A DNA stretch of 64,000 nucleotides from Botryosphaeria dothidea (Eukaryota > Ascomycota > Dothideomycetes > Botryosphaeriales > Botryosphaeriaceae), in contig WWBZ02000016.1 of assembly GCA_011503125.2 (NCBI GenBank), positions 5,022,001 to 5,086,000 on the forward strand, in the 5' to 3' direction. The notes under the pieces were generated by a model. It worked only from the letters and a program-made list of their open reading frames with translations, ran no database searches and had not been told where the DNA came from. Below are positions 14,101-25,300 of this stretch, in pieces. The position numbers were made by a program, and so were the translations under genes. Each line of letters starts with the position of its first letter. Within the stretch, counting starts at the first letter, position 1.

Positions 14101-14324
14101 ACGCCATCTTTCCCACGCGCATACTTTCACCTGACGTGGACAAGGCAGCGGACTTGCTCAATTCGCTGCTCTCTGGTTCTGGTTCGTCAGATGATATCTC
14201 GTCGTTGTTGGCTCCGTTCATCGATTCTTCGTCCAGTTCGCCCTTGGTGGGGAAGCTGTCGAGGATAGCTAAGTGGTCGACTGAGACGCAGTTGGCGGCT
14301 GCCCAGCTAGGGACGAGCGCTTAG
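11168..14324 (+). CDS. Large secreted low-complexity acidic repeat protein
   Basis: Unrecognised protein of about 1000 residues. The start at 11168 gives a good signal peptide (MDTKVVLLLAALSVNAAALP); an upstream in-frame ATG would bury it. The first exon ends between about 11462 and 11515 and the second begins at 11576 or 11599; both pairings keep the frame and I cannot choose. A second intron is clear (12844-12911, GTGAGC..TTGCAG). After a Ser/Pro-rich start there is a basic site (SIKR, near 11940), then about 170 residues of Pro-Glu-Asp-Val/Thr repeats (PEDVSDD type, 11944-12480), another basic site (LAMR), a hydrophobic Ala/Pro/Val stretch, KR at the intron, and a long Ala/Gln/Ser-rich C-terminus. 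The basic sites could be Kex2-like cleavage points; that is inference. No enzyme domain, no GPI tail. Probably a wall or extracellular protein. Confidence 0.7.
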
Positions 14325-14966
14325 GCGGAGCTGGTTGAAGTTTTGTTTTCTTGATGGTAGAAGCTGGCTTCGCGCATTCCCTTTTTTTATTTTTTTTACT
14401 CTCCTTTGCGTTTGAGGTGTGTGGGGGAAAGGGTCCCTCGACTGAGAAGAAATTATTGGTCTGTTTGGAATAAGATTGAGGTTTAGAGAGATTTTATTGG
14501 TGATATTGGTGAATTGATAATTCTGTTTTTGGAGAGTGTGTTGGTTTTATGCGGTAGTGATTCAAACGAACTTATCTCTACATTTGAAGACGGCATTGAA
14601 AAGATTGAGAAGTCCAATTTTCATTGGTGGTTCCAACATAATCTATAACAGAGACAGCAATAAGCGGTGGCATCTATTGCTGGTGTGGTGAGAAAATTTC
14701 GGAAATGACCATCAACTGGTCAGACATGCATGGGAGCAGGGCCCGGCAGTGCGCTGCCTTGTGGATGTCATCACCAATCGGAATTTCGGGCCAATCAATT
14801 CTCAACACCCCCTAGCTTTTAAGGAGGCAGTGCATTGTAGTAGGCTGCAGCTGCTTATATTATAGTGGCGACACGTCACTACCTGCGCACCCAATTTTCG
14901 TTCACAGCCTGATTCAACGCGGAATTAACAAATCTGCCTTCAAATGCCGGATAATACAGCACAGTC
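14325..14966. other. Intergenic region before the HET gene
   Basis: AT-richer than its surroundings, with no frame that I can support. It presumably carries the terminator of the secreted-protein gene and the promoter of the HET-domain gene. Confidence 0.4.
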
Positions 14967-17051
14967 ATGGATCCCAAAGAATACCGCGATAAGCTCTGCA
15001 TAGATGCAGAACTGTGCAGCACATGTTGCATATTGATCAGTGACGTCTTGAGTGGGGATTTTTGTGTCAAATGGGAAGTGAGACAAAGAAAACCGCTTTG
15101 GTTTTTTCTGTTCAAGCACAGAAACCGCGATTACTTCAATATGTTGAAGAGGCCTTGCTGTCACTTATGCGAAATGAGGGCACACGCCATGTGGAATTAT
15201 CACACACCGTGTGCGCTTCAAGCGAAGGAAAGCTGGGATCTCTGGATAAACATCGAAACACGGGAGAGGAAAGCTGACATACTTCTGGATGATCTCAAGC
15301 TGTGTTGTCGTCCTGGATTGATAGAGGACAACAGCTTCAACAGTCAGCAATACTTCTTAGAATCATTCGTACTGGACATTCTACTGGAAGATTCAAAGGC
15401 CACCTCACCCCCAGACCAGTACATACTACCTGATCTGCCAATTGGGCTGCCATTTGACGAGATAAAAGGATGGATCAACCTTTGTATGGACCGCGCTGAA
15501 GGACACGAGGGCTGTCATCGACAGGAGCCGACGCTTCCAACAAGAGTTGTTGATGTGACAACCAATCCACCTAAAGTAATCTTGTCACACGGACGCACGG
15601 AACCATATATTGCCCTCAGTCACTGCTGGGGCGGGCCGATCCGGACAAGGCTACTTCATGAAAACAAGGCAAAGTTCATCAACGATGGTATATCTGAAGA
15701 CATTCTCCCGCCAACGTTCAAGGACGCGACTTTTGTTACAAGACGACTCGGCTTTCAATATCTATGGATCGACGCGCTTTGTATCGTTCAAGATGATGAC
15801 AAAGACTGGGAGAGGGAGGCTCTGCTCATGTGTCAAGTGTATGAACGCGCTTCACTTGTTCTCTCCGCGTATAGTACTTCCAGCAGCGAAGCCGGATTCC
15901 ACATTCGTAGGAGCGCTCGCATTGCGAGCAATGAGCATGGGATATTGTATGCTCAGCGTTCGATGATCTCCGAATTTGATACGGACCAGCCGTTAAGGGA
16001 CAGAGGGTGGACTCTCCAAGAGCACGCACTTGCATTCTCCATTCTGAACATTGGACGTGGAATGGTGAACTTTGTTTGCCCTGGGGGGTGTTATGTTGAA
16101 GGCAGTGGAGGAAACCTTCAACCGAACGGCAGGCGCGGAGATTTGAATGTAACGATGCCAAAAGAGTCACTATTTCAAGTAACATATCGACAGCCTCCCA
16201 CGCAAGACGACTTTTGGCGCTGGATCGTACAAGATTACAGCTCCAGAAATCTGACTTTTGCGGAAGACAAGCTGGCTGCAATTTCGGGCATCGCGGAAAA
16301 GTTTGAGACTGGCGTACCGACCTTCAAATCCTCATTCACTCAAAAGAGCTACATCGTTGGACTGTGGAGAGAAACCCTTCTCAATGATTTGATGTGGGCC
16401 ACAACTCCGGAAGCCACCGTCGTCTCCTGTCCCAACCGCGCACCATCATGGAGCTGGATCGGATGGGACGGAGCGGTAGATTGGAGATTCCTACAACATT
16501 TTGAGGGTGCAATGAACTTCCAGACACATTGTTCGATCGATACACCCGCCGTATGGGTATCCGACGACAAGAAGGCTGCCAGAAGAGTCTCTGGAGAGCT
16601 AGTAATTTCCGGGCTGCTTGTTCATGTATCCTCGTGTGGTTTGAGAAGACTTTCCATCTCTGGAGACAGCTCACTTGACCGCAGTAACAATTTGGATGAT
16701 TGCCTTCTGGCAGTCTTCGAAGGGGCAAAGGGCGCTACCAGCCGGAGATTTAGAGATATTCTTGGGATCGTTGACCGAGACACGGATGAATCTTGTTGGG
16801 CTTTGCGGCTCTATGGAGGCTACACTTGCCACCTCGTGGAGATCTCAACTGCGTTCATGTTACTTGAAAAAGTACATCATGATAGTGGGAAAGAAGCGAT
16901 GAATACGTTCCGGAGGATTGGTTTGATTGTGGTGCGTACTAACCTGACATACTTATTGTTCGAAGGAGAAACTCGACCCACAATTGCATCGGAAGACGAT
17001 ATTGACCCTTACGGGTGGCCGGGCGAAGTTCGAAGGATTACTATCATTTGA
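14967..17051 (+). CDS. HET-domain (heterokaryon incompatibility) protein
   Basis: Single-exon gene for a 694-residue protein. The HET domain spans roughly residues 205-350: YIALSHCWGG (first conserved block), then LGFQYLWIDALCIVQDD with DW shortly after (second block), and LRDRGWTLQEHALA (third block, about residue 345). HET domains act in non-self recognition after hyphal fusion and can trigger cell death; many paralogues exist per genome. The N-terminus has several Cys pairs (CSTCC, CCHLC) that may form a small metal-binding region, as in many HET proteins. The C-terminal part is divergent and has no second domain that I recognise. The ATG at 14967 is the first in the frame. The gene is intact, with no frameshift or stop. 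Confidence 0.9.
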   Translation: MDPKEYRDKLCIDAELCSTCCILISDVLSGDFCVKWEVRQRKPLWFFLFKHRNRDYFNMLKRPCCHLCEMRAHAMWNYHTPCALQAKESWDLWINIETRERKADILLDDLKLCCRPGLIEDNSFNSQQYFLESFVLDILLEDSKATSPPDQYILPDLPIGLPFDEIKGWINLCMDRAEGHEGCHRQEPTLPTRVVDVTTNPPKVILSHGRTEPYIALSHCWGGPIRTRLLHENKAKFINDGISEDILPPTFKDATFVTRRLGFQYLWIDALCIVQDDDKDWEREALLMCQVYERASLVLSAYSTSSSEAGFHIRRSARIASNEHGILYAQRSMISEFDTDQPLRDRGWTLQEHALAFSILNIGRGMVNFVCPGGCYVEGSGGNLQPNGRRGDLNVTMPKESLFQVTYRQPPTQDDFWRWIVQDYSSRNLTFAEDKLAAISGIAEKFETGVPTFKSSFTQKSYIVGLWRETLLNDLMWATTPEATVVSCPNRAPSWSWIGWDGAVDWRFLQHFEGAMNFQTHCSIDTPAVWVSDDKKAARRVSGELVISGLLVHVSSCGLRRLSISGDSSLDRSNNLDDCLLAVFEGAKGATSRRFRDILGIVDRDTDESCWALRLYGGYTCHLVEISTAFMLLEKVHHDSGKEAMNTFRRIGLIVVRTNLTYLLFEGETRPTIASEDDIDPYGWPGEVRRITII

Positions 17052-17493
17052 ACATGATGAAGAGCCCAGGGTGTAGAGCGTATGGGGAGAAAAGAGATTG
17101 AAAAAAGCAGCGCAAGAACTCGCTGCAGATATTCAGTTCAATTCTGTTTCGCTCTTTAACGTCTTCGAAGCAATTCATATTCGGCAATATGCCATGCAAA
17201 AACAGAGAGACAGATAGACACATCTATAGAATGAGATCTGAATTTGTTCAATAACGAAAAGATTGAAGCTTCATTGGAGTGTTGAAATCGAGGTTGGAAA
17301 AGAGAGCTGCCTACCGGGTATACTGCAAGATGTAACAGGGCTCCGATAATGAAGCCTTAGTTCAAGATTGTTCTCTGGGTCTTTTTGAAGACTAAAAAGC
17401 ATGTTGCAGGTTTGTTGAGGGCCGTTATCAACCAGAATGCGCCAGTGATGGAGACCCGGAAACCTTCACCATCTCTCGAAAGCAAAAAAACCA

Positions 17494-17574
17494 CGACGCC
17501 GGCAGGATTCGAACCTGCGCTCCCAAAGGAAACAGATTTCTAGTCTGTCGCGTTAACCACTCCGCCACAGCGCC
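17494..17574 (-). tRNA. tRNA-Ser (anticodon AGA)
   Basis: Read on the minus strand this 81-nt stretch folds as a class II tRNA. The acceptor stem is GGCGCTG/CGGCGTC with two G-U pairs and discriminator G. The D arm is GGCGGAGTGGTTAACGC-like, the anticodon loop is CTAGAAA (AGA), there is a long variable arm as expected for tRNA-Ser, and the T arm is GCAGG-TTCGAAT-CCTGC. No intron. Confidence 0.93.
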
Positions 17575-20500
17575 TTTGATGGAAAATGAAGGCTACAACT
17601 ATGTTTATATTGCTCAAAATAATTGGGAAGCTCAGTGAAAGTTTGGGTGACATCGAACGTTTTTGGTGGAGCCAATGGGCCGAAAGTTTGCCGGTAAGCA
17701 GTTTTCGCCTGCGCTGGTTGTGCGGAACGGCATCCGGGGGCACGTTTGGTATGGATGGCTTGCTTTCGGAAATAAGCCGACTGGTTGAATAGACGAGTTC
17801 AGGGGAACGCCACAGAGGGCTGACGAACACCACAACAGCACAATGTCTTTTGAGGCACCAGAATGCCCGGATAGTTGTTTACTGTACGTACAGAAGTCAC
17901 GGCAATTGATATGATACAATCATCCACTGTGAACCCTCATTCTGATGATGGAACATGATGGGATAATACGAACGTTGCAGAAAATGCCGACGCTTCGGTT
18001 CGAGCCCAAGAAACGCAGGCCAATGTGTTGAACTACGAGCAGGGCGCCAACAATTCAAGATTGTTTGCAGCAATAGTATTGATCCATAGAGTGCTGCACT
18101 TAGGTACAATGAGTGGTGAGAAGAGTTTGTTCCGAATGTGGCATGACCCGGACTCGTACGGCAAAATGAAAAGAAGCTGCATGCAATCTTTAAATTGACT
18201 GCTTCCAGGTTGTTACAATACTAGTAATAGTGCCAAATAGTAGATTGGTGAGTCAAATGAACCATGTTTATTCTGGGCTGCATCGCTTGGGAGAAGTGAA
18301 TGGAGAAATCATGCTCGCTTTTTCCGTTGCATAGTAGTAGAAAGAAGCAAAAATACTCATGTCCTTCGACTCATTGACACCTGTAGAATCCACGGTCCCG
18401 ATAGATTCTACCGTAGTAAGCTCCAGGTGCGTCAAAAAACTGTTCTTGAGCTCTTGTGACCTTTACAACAAGCTACAACGTAGCGAGGATCAACACTGTT
18501 TCAAATGCTTTCATAGAACTGCTCCTAAGGAAGTTATGCTTTGCGGAGTCTCCGCATTACCCCATTCACCCCTTCGCAAAGAAAAGTTGAGTTTCGGAGA
18601 CATGGCTGTTGGATATTGTGAGTCGTGGTTCATTGTCCGCTTCGACTTCTGAACACGACATGAATCAGCCCGAAAGTGTCTCCCAAAGCTACGTTTGTGC
18701 AACTAAGGCTCTTCTCGTGTCTCGCGGAAAGATAGACACCCCGTACCAAGCTTCGGCCGCCGTAGAGACGTAACCCGCTTTCACATAAGGTTCATTCAGT
18801 CGTCAGGACATTGACTTTAACGTCGCTGAGCATTCAAGTCAAGATCACTGACTCAACTTCATTTGCATACTTTTGCCTATTGTTACAACACGTTAATGCT
18901 AAAAATACCTTTGCTTGGAATGATGTAATGGTCTCACATATCAACGGCATGTGAAATTGATTGAATCCTGTGAAAGAACAGGTGTGGGTTTGCTCTGGGT
19001 TGACTGAATCAGCACGGCAGCCATGGGATAGAGTCATGCAATCGGGTTATGCTTCCTCTCAAATTCCATTACTTCCAAATACTCCAGCGCACTGTGGCCC
19101 GTCTGCAAATCCAAGCCCTTTCCGGTAATCCTCGGTAGCCGCGATAGCTATCTTGAAACATAGGGCGCATGAAGCATAGGACGGAATGAGACCCAAGCCC
19201 GCCCACATCCCATCCGTCCACGTCGTTCCCACCGCACACACCCCCCGTCAGGCACCCGCAGCACCGGGTTTTACGAACACAAGAGGCAAATGGTCGCAGG
19301 CGCAGATCGGATCAGATGTTACTCACATCCGGACCATGCGGCTGGTATACCGGTTGCGCACTGGCCTCCGGAAGAGCGGTGCTGCGGACCGGTCTTTGTC
19401 ATGCACTCCTCAGCTGACGTGGGAAGATCGTGCCCACTGCACCAATATAAGAAACTTGGACCAAGTACTATTTCTTCCTGGCCCGGATAGTGGAGACGTG
19501 GACTTGACAAGGGCGGGCGCAGGCCGGGCGAGCGGACATGTCCACCCTTTCAAATTTGACAGCTTTCTGGGCTTTCTGGGGATTTGATGGGGCCGACGGC
19601 CAAAATACTGTGGCGAAATGGCAGATCTCCAGGGACACTACCGTATAACGCAGGATGAAGCGAAACGCATGCGAAGAATACGGACGAGGAGCTTGAAAAG
19701 GGTGGTGGAGTAGCGAGGATCCTCTCGAGGCTCGGCGGAACATGGGCAGCACGGAAGTATTGGACAAAGGTGGCACGGTGCTGGTCGAGGGGCATCGAAA
19801 GTGTCGGATGCAGAGCCTGGTTGTCTAAAAATGTTGGGCCTGTTGCTTAAAGCGTCTCGCTTAAGATACCAGGGTGTCTCTTTGGGTAGCACCCCGGGGA
19901 ACTAAGAGGAGGGGTCCGTTACCTTTTTCGGAGGGATCTTGGTTGGTCCATGTGCTGAGGCTTGGGCTAAAAATTGTCTTCTGTACAAGAGTCATGACGG
20001 GTTCAAGAAAGGAGGTCGGCCAGGGTGGACAGCTGGATTCCGGAGTCTCTTGAGCGCTGCCTTGTCGCCCTTTTGCAAACGACCAATAGTTTCTTCAGGA
20101 GGCCTCCGCCGGATTCGATCAATGAGAGCAAGAGTGAGCCATTTTTCTGCATCTCAAGGAGCGCCAATTTGTAGAGAATGGCCAAGGTGGTGTTCGCGAT
20201 TGTCCCTTGCTCTTGCAACTGCGTGTTCTTCCGCAATTGGAAATGCCGAAGTTATGGGAACGGCGTGAGAAGTCGACCGATGAGGTTTGTGTGTTATGAC
20301 GACTTCTGGATTGCAGCGAGCGACGCGTCACAGGCACGCGGATTGCTAGCGCGTGTCTGACAAATCCGTCACGTGCACGATTCGCGAAAGGTTCGCGTCG
20401 CTCAACCTCAACACCATTCCTCTCCATCTCAAAACCGCGGAACTGCCCAGAACAGCAAAGCCACCGCCTCACGTCATTCGTATCACCCTGGGTTGTTTCC

Positions 20501-22343
20501 TCGCTAACATCTCCCGAAATGGACTCTTCATCGAGTGGACCTGCAACACGACACTTCACGCTTGATGAAGCCATCGGGTTCTTTGCATCTTGCAAGCCAT
20601 TGGGTTTCTGTCAGAAGATGAAGGAAACATTGCAAGTAGGCAACAATGAACAAACGCCTCCTTCAGCGTCGCTCTGCTCCACTTCACGCATCTACCGGGG
20701 AAACAAGTTTGGGCAGAACCTTCGACGACAATTAAGCACCAACAAACGCCACACAATTGATTCTTTTCTATGCCGCCATGTCGTCCAAGTAAAGTTCCGC
20801 TGTTGGTGACACAGCCAAGCTGGTGTCTAAGACCTTGGCTCGCGGTTCACAACCACTTCATTCCTGGGAATCAATCTTCACATTTAACCTTTTATTCAAG
20901 CGACAAACTTAAAACAAGGATGTTTTCCTCCTCTGTCATATCTCCCTTCTACCTTTTCCCTGCAGTGTAAGTCGGAGCCCTTGCATCCGTTTCTGAACGG
21001 CAGAAGTGCTCACCTTCACGACGAAGATGAGAAATGCGACATGTGATCAAAAGACCCCACCACTCAGAACAGGAACAAGTAACGTGGATTTTGGATGTGC
21101 TAGCTGTGGAATCGAGCGAAGAAAAATACCACAGCACTTCGACCGGCTTTTGAAATTCGCATCGGAGATTCATCTTTCCCGCTCCTAAGCATTCTCGTCT
21201 CCGGAAACAGCACGCAACGAAGATTCCACTTGGTGTCTGACAAGCCGGTCTGGACTCAGAAAAATGCTGTCGCCTTCCCGTTCCTGGTGGCCACCACGTT
21301 TCTACCGAGGCCATGCTTCAGGTCGGGGCGAAGATACCGCTCAGCGTCGTTTCGCGGAGCTCACCGGTCCCTTGCTTGAGCTGCGCTGCATCTGCAGCCA
21401 AAGTGGTAGCATCGTCGCCCTGCAATTTGCGAAGCCGCATGGTCTGGACGTTCACAACCCTACCATTTCGAGCATTGTCAGCCCGACAACGTGACAGCTT
21501 TCTCGATGTCCACCTCCAGCCCCCATATCTTGTGTTTCAGGCTGGGGAACTCGCTATCGCACCGCTACACAAACCGCTTGCCACTTCCATCTCCAGCCCC
21601 AATTGAGGTAAGCGAGAAGAAAAATATATCCAACCTCCTCCAAGAATGTACGCCATACCTCTGCAACCTGCCAGCGCAGCAACTCGTCAGCCCCACGGAT
21701 CACTTAACTGCCCATCACGTCGTGTGTTTCGTTTTGAGCAGTCGGTTACATGGACGGTTTGCGAGCCTTCCAAGAATTGCCTTTTGCAGCTCAACGCTAC
21801 TGTGTGGACGATCATCAACGTACATAATCGATTAAACCGACGAAATATCTTAATACTAAGACGATACGCAAGTGCATGTATAGCATATATTTGATTTCCC
21901 CTGCTCTGGAGAACTCTCTGGCATTCGCCGATGCATTCGAAAAGCGGCATTTTTGCGGAATTGCATCTTCGCTCCCCATGGCGGTGGGTACAGCTACGGA
22001 CATTCCTGACTGATCTTTGAAGAATGCAAGGCTTCTGTAGCTGCGGCTCCGGCGCGGAACTGTTCACCAATCTTTCCCCTCGGGAACCCGCGCGTGCCTC
22101 TTAATTGCCACAGAGACCTCTCAAGAAGTGGGCCGCTTTCGTCAGCCAGCTCTAATTCTCCAGCCTCTGTATATCTCCATCGAAGGGTATAAGAAGACGG
22201 CAAGAAGCCAGGAGCATCAGGACAAGGCAAACCTGAAGCCAAGCAGCTCTTAGCTCAATCACTCCGCTCCCCTCTTTGGCTTATCAGCTCTTGTTCTTCA
22301 TTTTCCACCGTTCGCCACCAAAGGCACTCGCGACCGCAGCGAG
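17575..22343. other. 4.8-kb gene-poor region
   Basis: I cannot support any gene here. Frames are short and unrelated to known domains. Two weak candidates are worth naming: a plus-strand frame from an ATG at 20519 (about 96 codons) preceded by a pyrimidine-rich leader, and a minus-strand frame at 20003-20236 with a leucine-rich, helix-like product that could be a terminal exon. Neither has supporting context. The stretch 22150-22340 is probably the promoter and leader of the giant repeat protein, with a TATAAG-like element near 22187. Confidence 0.4.
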
Positions 22344-25300
22344 ATGCGTCTCCCCAAGAAGGTCCTCCTGGCCGTTCTGGCAACCCTGATACATCAGGCG
22401 ACCACCGCACCAACAAGCCCTGAGGAGTACCCCATCTACAAAGAAGCACAGGCCCGCGTCGTTGAGATCCTCCCACGTCAAGCTGTTGTGGCTTCTGGCG
22501 GAGCTAACGCTGGCGTTGCGGTTAATAACCCTCTCGATACCTTGTGTCCTTCACTGCCACAGCTCATCTCGCAGCTCCCACCAGACGTCCAAAATGTGGC
22601 ACGCCAGTTGAACCTGGCTCTATCTAGCGCCATCGCCACGAACCCGGCGCTTCTACCGAGTTCGACCGCCAATCTTCTAGGTGGCCTGCCCACTGCTGGT
22701 CTGTCTTCGCTCGGACTTCCTGGTGTCCCCACAAGCGCCGCTCTCCCAGCCAGCATCGCTTCAGCAATTCCAGGCCTTGCTTCCAGCATTGCGGCCCTGC
22801 CCTCCGCTCAGATACCAAGTGCACTTTCTGCCTTGCCCTCCAATGTTGTTGGTCCGGTCGCGAGCGCGCTTCCTTCCAACGTGCTCGGAGGCCTGACCAA
22901 CCTGGCATCTGCTGTGAACCCCTCCAGCGCAGTCCCAACAAGTGGGGTTAGCAATCCGCTTGCTTCCCTCCTTAGCCAAGCTGCGCCTACGAATGCTCCG
23001 GCTGCATCGCTTCTCTCTCAGCTCGGCAGCAACATCGCCAACCCCTCGGCTATCAGCCAGATCGCGGCGACGAGCCCCCCGGTTGCTTCCCTCCTCTCCC
23101 AGATCGGCAGCAACATTGCCAGTCCATCGGTAACACCGCCGGCTCTTGCCTCTGCCCTGAACTCAGTCGCGAGCAACTTGCTCAGCAATCCTGCCAGCGT
23201 TGCCAGCCAGATTGCTCAGAACCCATCAGGTCCCTTGGCCAGTGCAGTTTCCCGACTTGCCACCAACCCTGGAAGCCTGGTTTCGACCAACGCCCCGCTC
23301 GCGTCTGCCCTCTCAAATGTTGGCTCTCTCCTTAGCAGTGCCCTGCCTTCGTCCGCCCCAGGCGTGTCATCCGCACTTTCCAGCAATGCCTTGAACTCGC
23401 TCCTCAGCGGCCTTCCAAACGCGCTCTCACAGCTTTCCTCCAATGCTGTGCCTCTCCAGTCTGCGCTGTCCCAGGTCCCTTCAGCTGCCCTGCCGTCTGT
23501 TCTGTCGCAGCTGGCTTCTGCGGCGCCCTCGATCGCCCCGGCTTTGTCGTCTCTGGTTGCAGGGCTTCCGTCCTCCGGAGCGCCTGGTGCCCCATCTAGC
23601 GGTCTCGCCTCAGGGCTGCCGTCGTCTGGCCTTCCATCCGCCGGTCTTCCATCCGGTCTCCCATCGGCCGCCATCCCGTCGGCGCTCTCGCAGCTTGCTA
23701 GCGCTCTCCCGAGCAACGTGGCTCCGTCTGTCATCTCGCAGCTGGCCAGCCAACTTTCCACGAACCCCGCTGCTCTGGCTTCCGCACTTACGAATCTGCC
23801 CTCCGCCTCCGTTCCGGGCAACCTCGCCAGCTTGGCTTCACAGTTGGCCATTCCAGCTGTCCCCACTGCACCATCTGTTGGCCTGCCTTCAACTGGCCTG
23901 CCTTCCGCCGGGCTGCCTTCTTCTGGTGTTCCGTCTGCGCCATCTGCTGCTCTGCCCAGCAACGCCCTTGGGTCACTCGTCAGCAACCTGCCTTCGAACG
24001 TGGCCAGCGCCCTCTCGCAACTCCCGTCGAACCCGGCAGCTCTCTCTTCAGCCATCGCAGGTCTCCCAAGTAGTGCTGTCCCATCGGTTCTCTCGAATCT
24101 GGGCCCTATTCTGAGTGGGCTTCCTACCGGCGCATCGTCAAATGCCGCTTCGAGCAACGCCCTTCCGAGCAACGCTCTCAACTCTCTTATCGGTGGCCTG
24201 CCTTCGAACGTAGCCAGCGCTCTCTCGCAACTGCCATCCAACGCGGCCCCTCTTTCTTCCGCCATCGCAGCACTTCCCAGCAACGCAGTTCCGTCAGTGC
24301 TCTCGAACCTAGCCCCTATCCTGAGCGGCCTCCCCAGCAGCGCTGTGCCAAGCAACGTCATCCCAAGCAATGCTGTCCCCAGCAGCGCCCTTGGCTCCCT
24401 CATTGGAAACCTGCCCTCGAACGTGGCTAGTGCTCTCTCGCAGCTGCCGTCCAACCCGGCTCCGCTGTCGTCGGCTATTGCGGCGCTTCCCAGTAATGCA
24501 GTTCCTTCGGTCCTTTCCAACTTGGCTCCAGTCCTCAGCGGCCTTCCCAGCAACGCAGTTCCTAGCAACGCAGCTCCTAGCAACGCAGCTCCTAGCAACG
24601 CAGTTCCTAGCAATGCTGTCCCAAGTAACGCGCTTCCCAGCAACGCACTCCCTAGCAACGCTCTGAACTCGCTGGTCAGTGGCCTGCCATCTAATGTGGC
24701 TAGTGCTCTCTCGCAGTACCCGACCAACCCTGGAGCTCTGTCTTCAGCTCTGGGTGCGCTGCCCAGCAACGCGGTTCCTTCTGTGCTGTCCAATCTGGCT
24801 CCTGTGCTCAGCGGTCTCCCCAGCAATGCTGTCTCCAGTAATGCTGTCCCGAGCAATGCCGTCCCGAGCAACGCCCTTCCCAGCAATCCGCTTGGTTCGC
24901 TCATCAGCGGTCTGCCATCGAACGTCGCCAGCGCTCTTTCGCAGTTCCCCTCGAACCCAGCTCAATTGTCGTCTGCACTTAGTGCTCTGCCTTCTCAGGT
25001 TCAGCCATCCGTACTTTCGCAGCTCAGCCAGATCGGCAGCGCACTTTCAGGTCTACCCACTGCCGCCTCCTCCGCTCCTGTCAACTCGCTACTGTCTGGC
25101 CTTCCTTCAAATGTGGCAAGCGCCCTTTCGCATTTCTCCTCGAACCCAGCTCAGCTGTCATCTGCGATCGGTGCTCTGCCGTCCCAGATCCAGCCGTCCG
25201 TCCTTTCGCAGCTCAGCCAAATTGGAAGCGCGCTTTCTGGTGCTTCGACCGCTGCCCCCGCTGCCCCCTCGGCCCCTCTCAACTCTGTGCTGTCGGGACT

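Noticed and set aside
23216..24904. 562-codon open frame on the minus strand
   Set aside because: It is the exact antisense of the repeat region of the secreted protein; periodic codons avoid stops on the other strand. The product is a monotonous Leu/Gly/Ala repeat and has no signal or domain.
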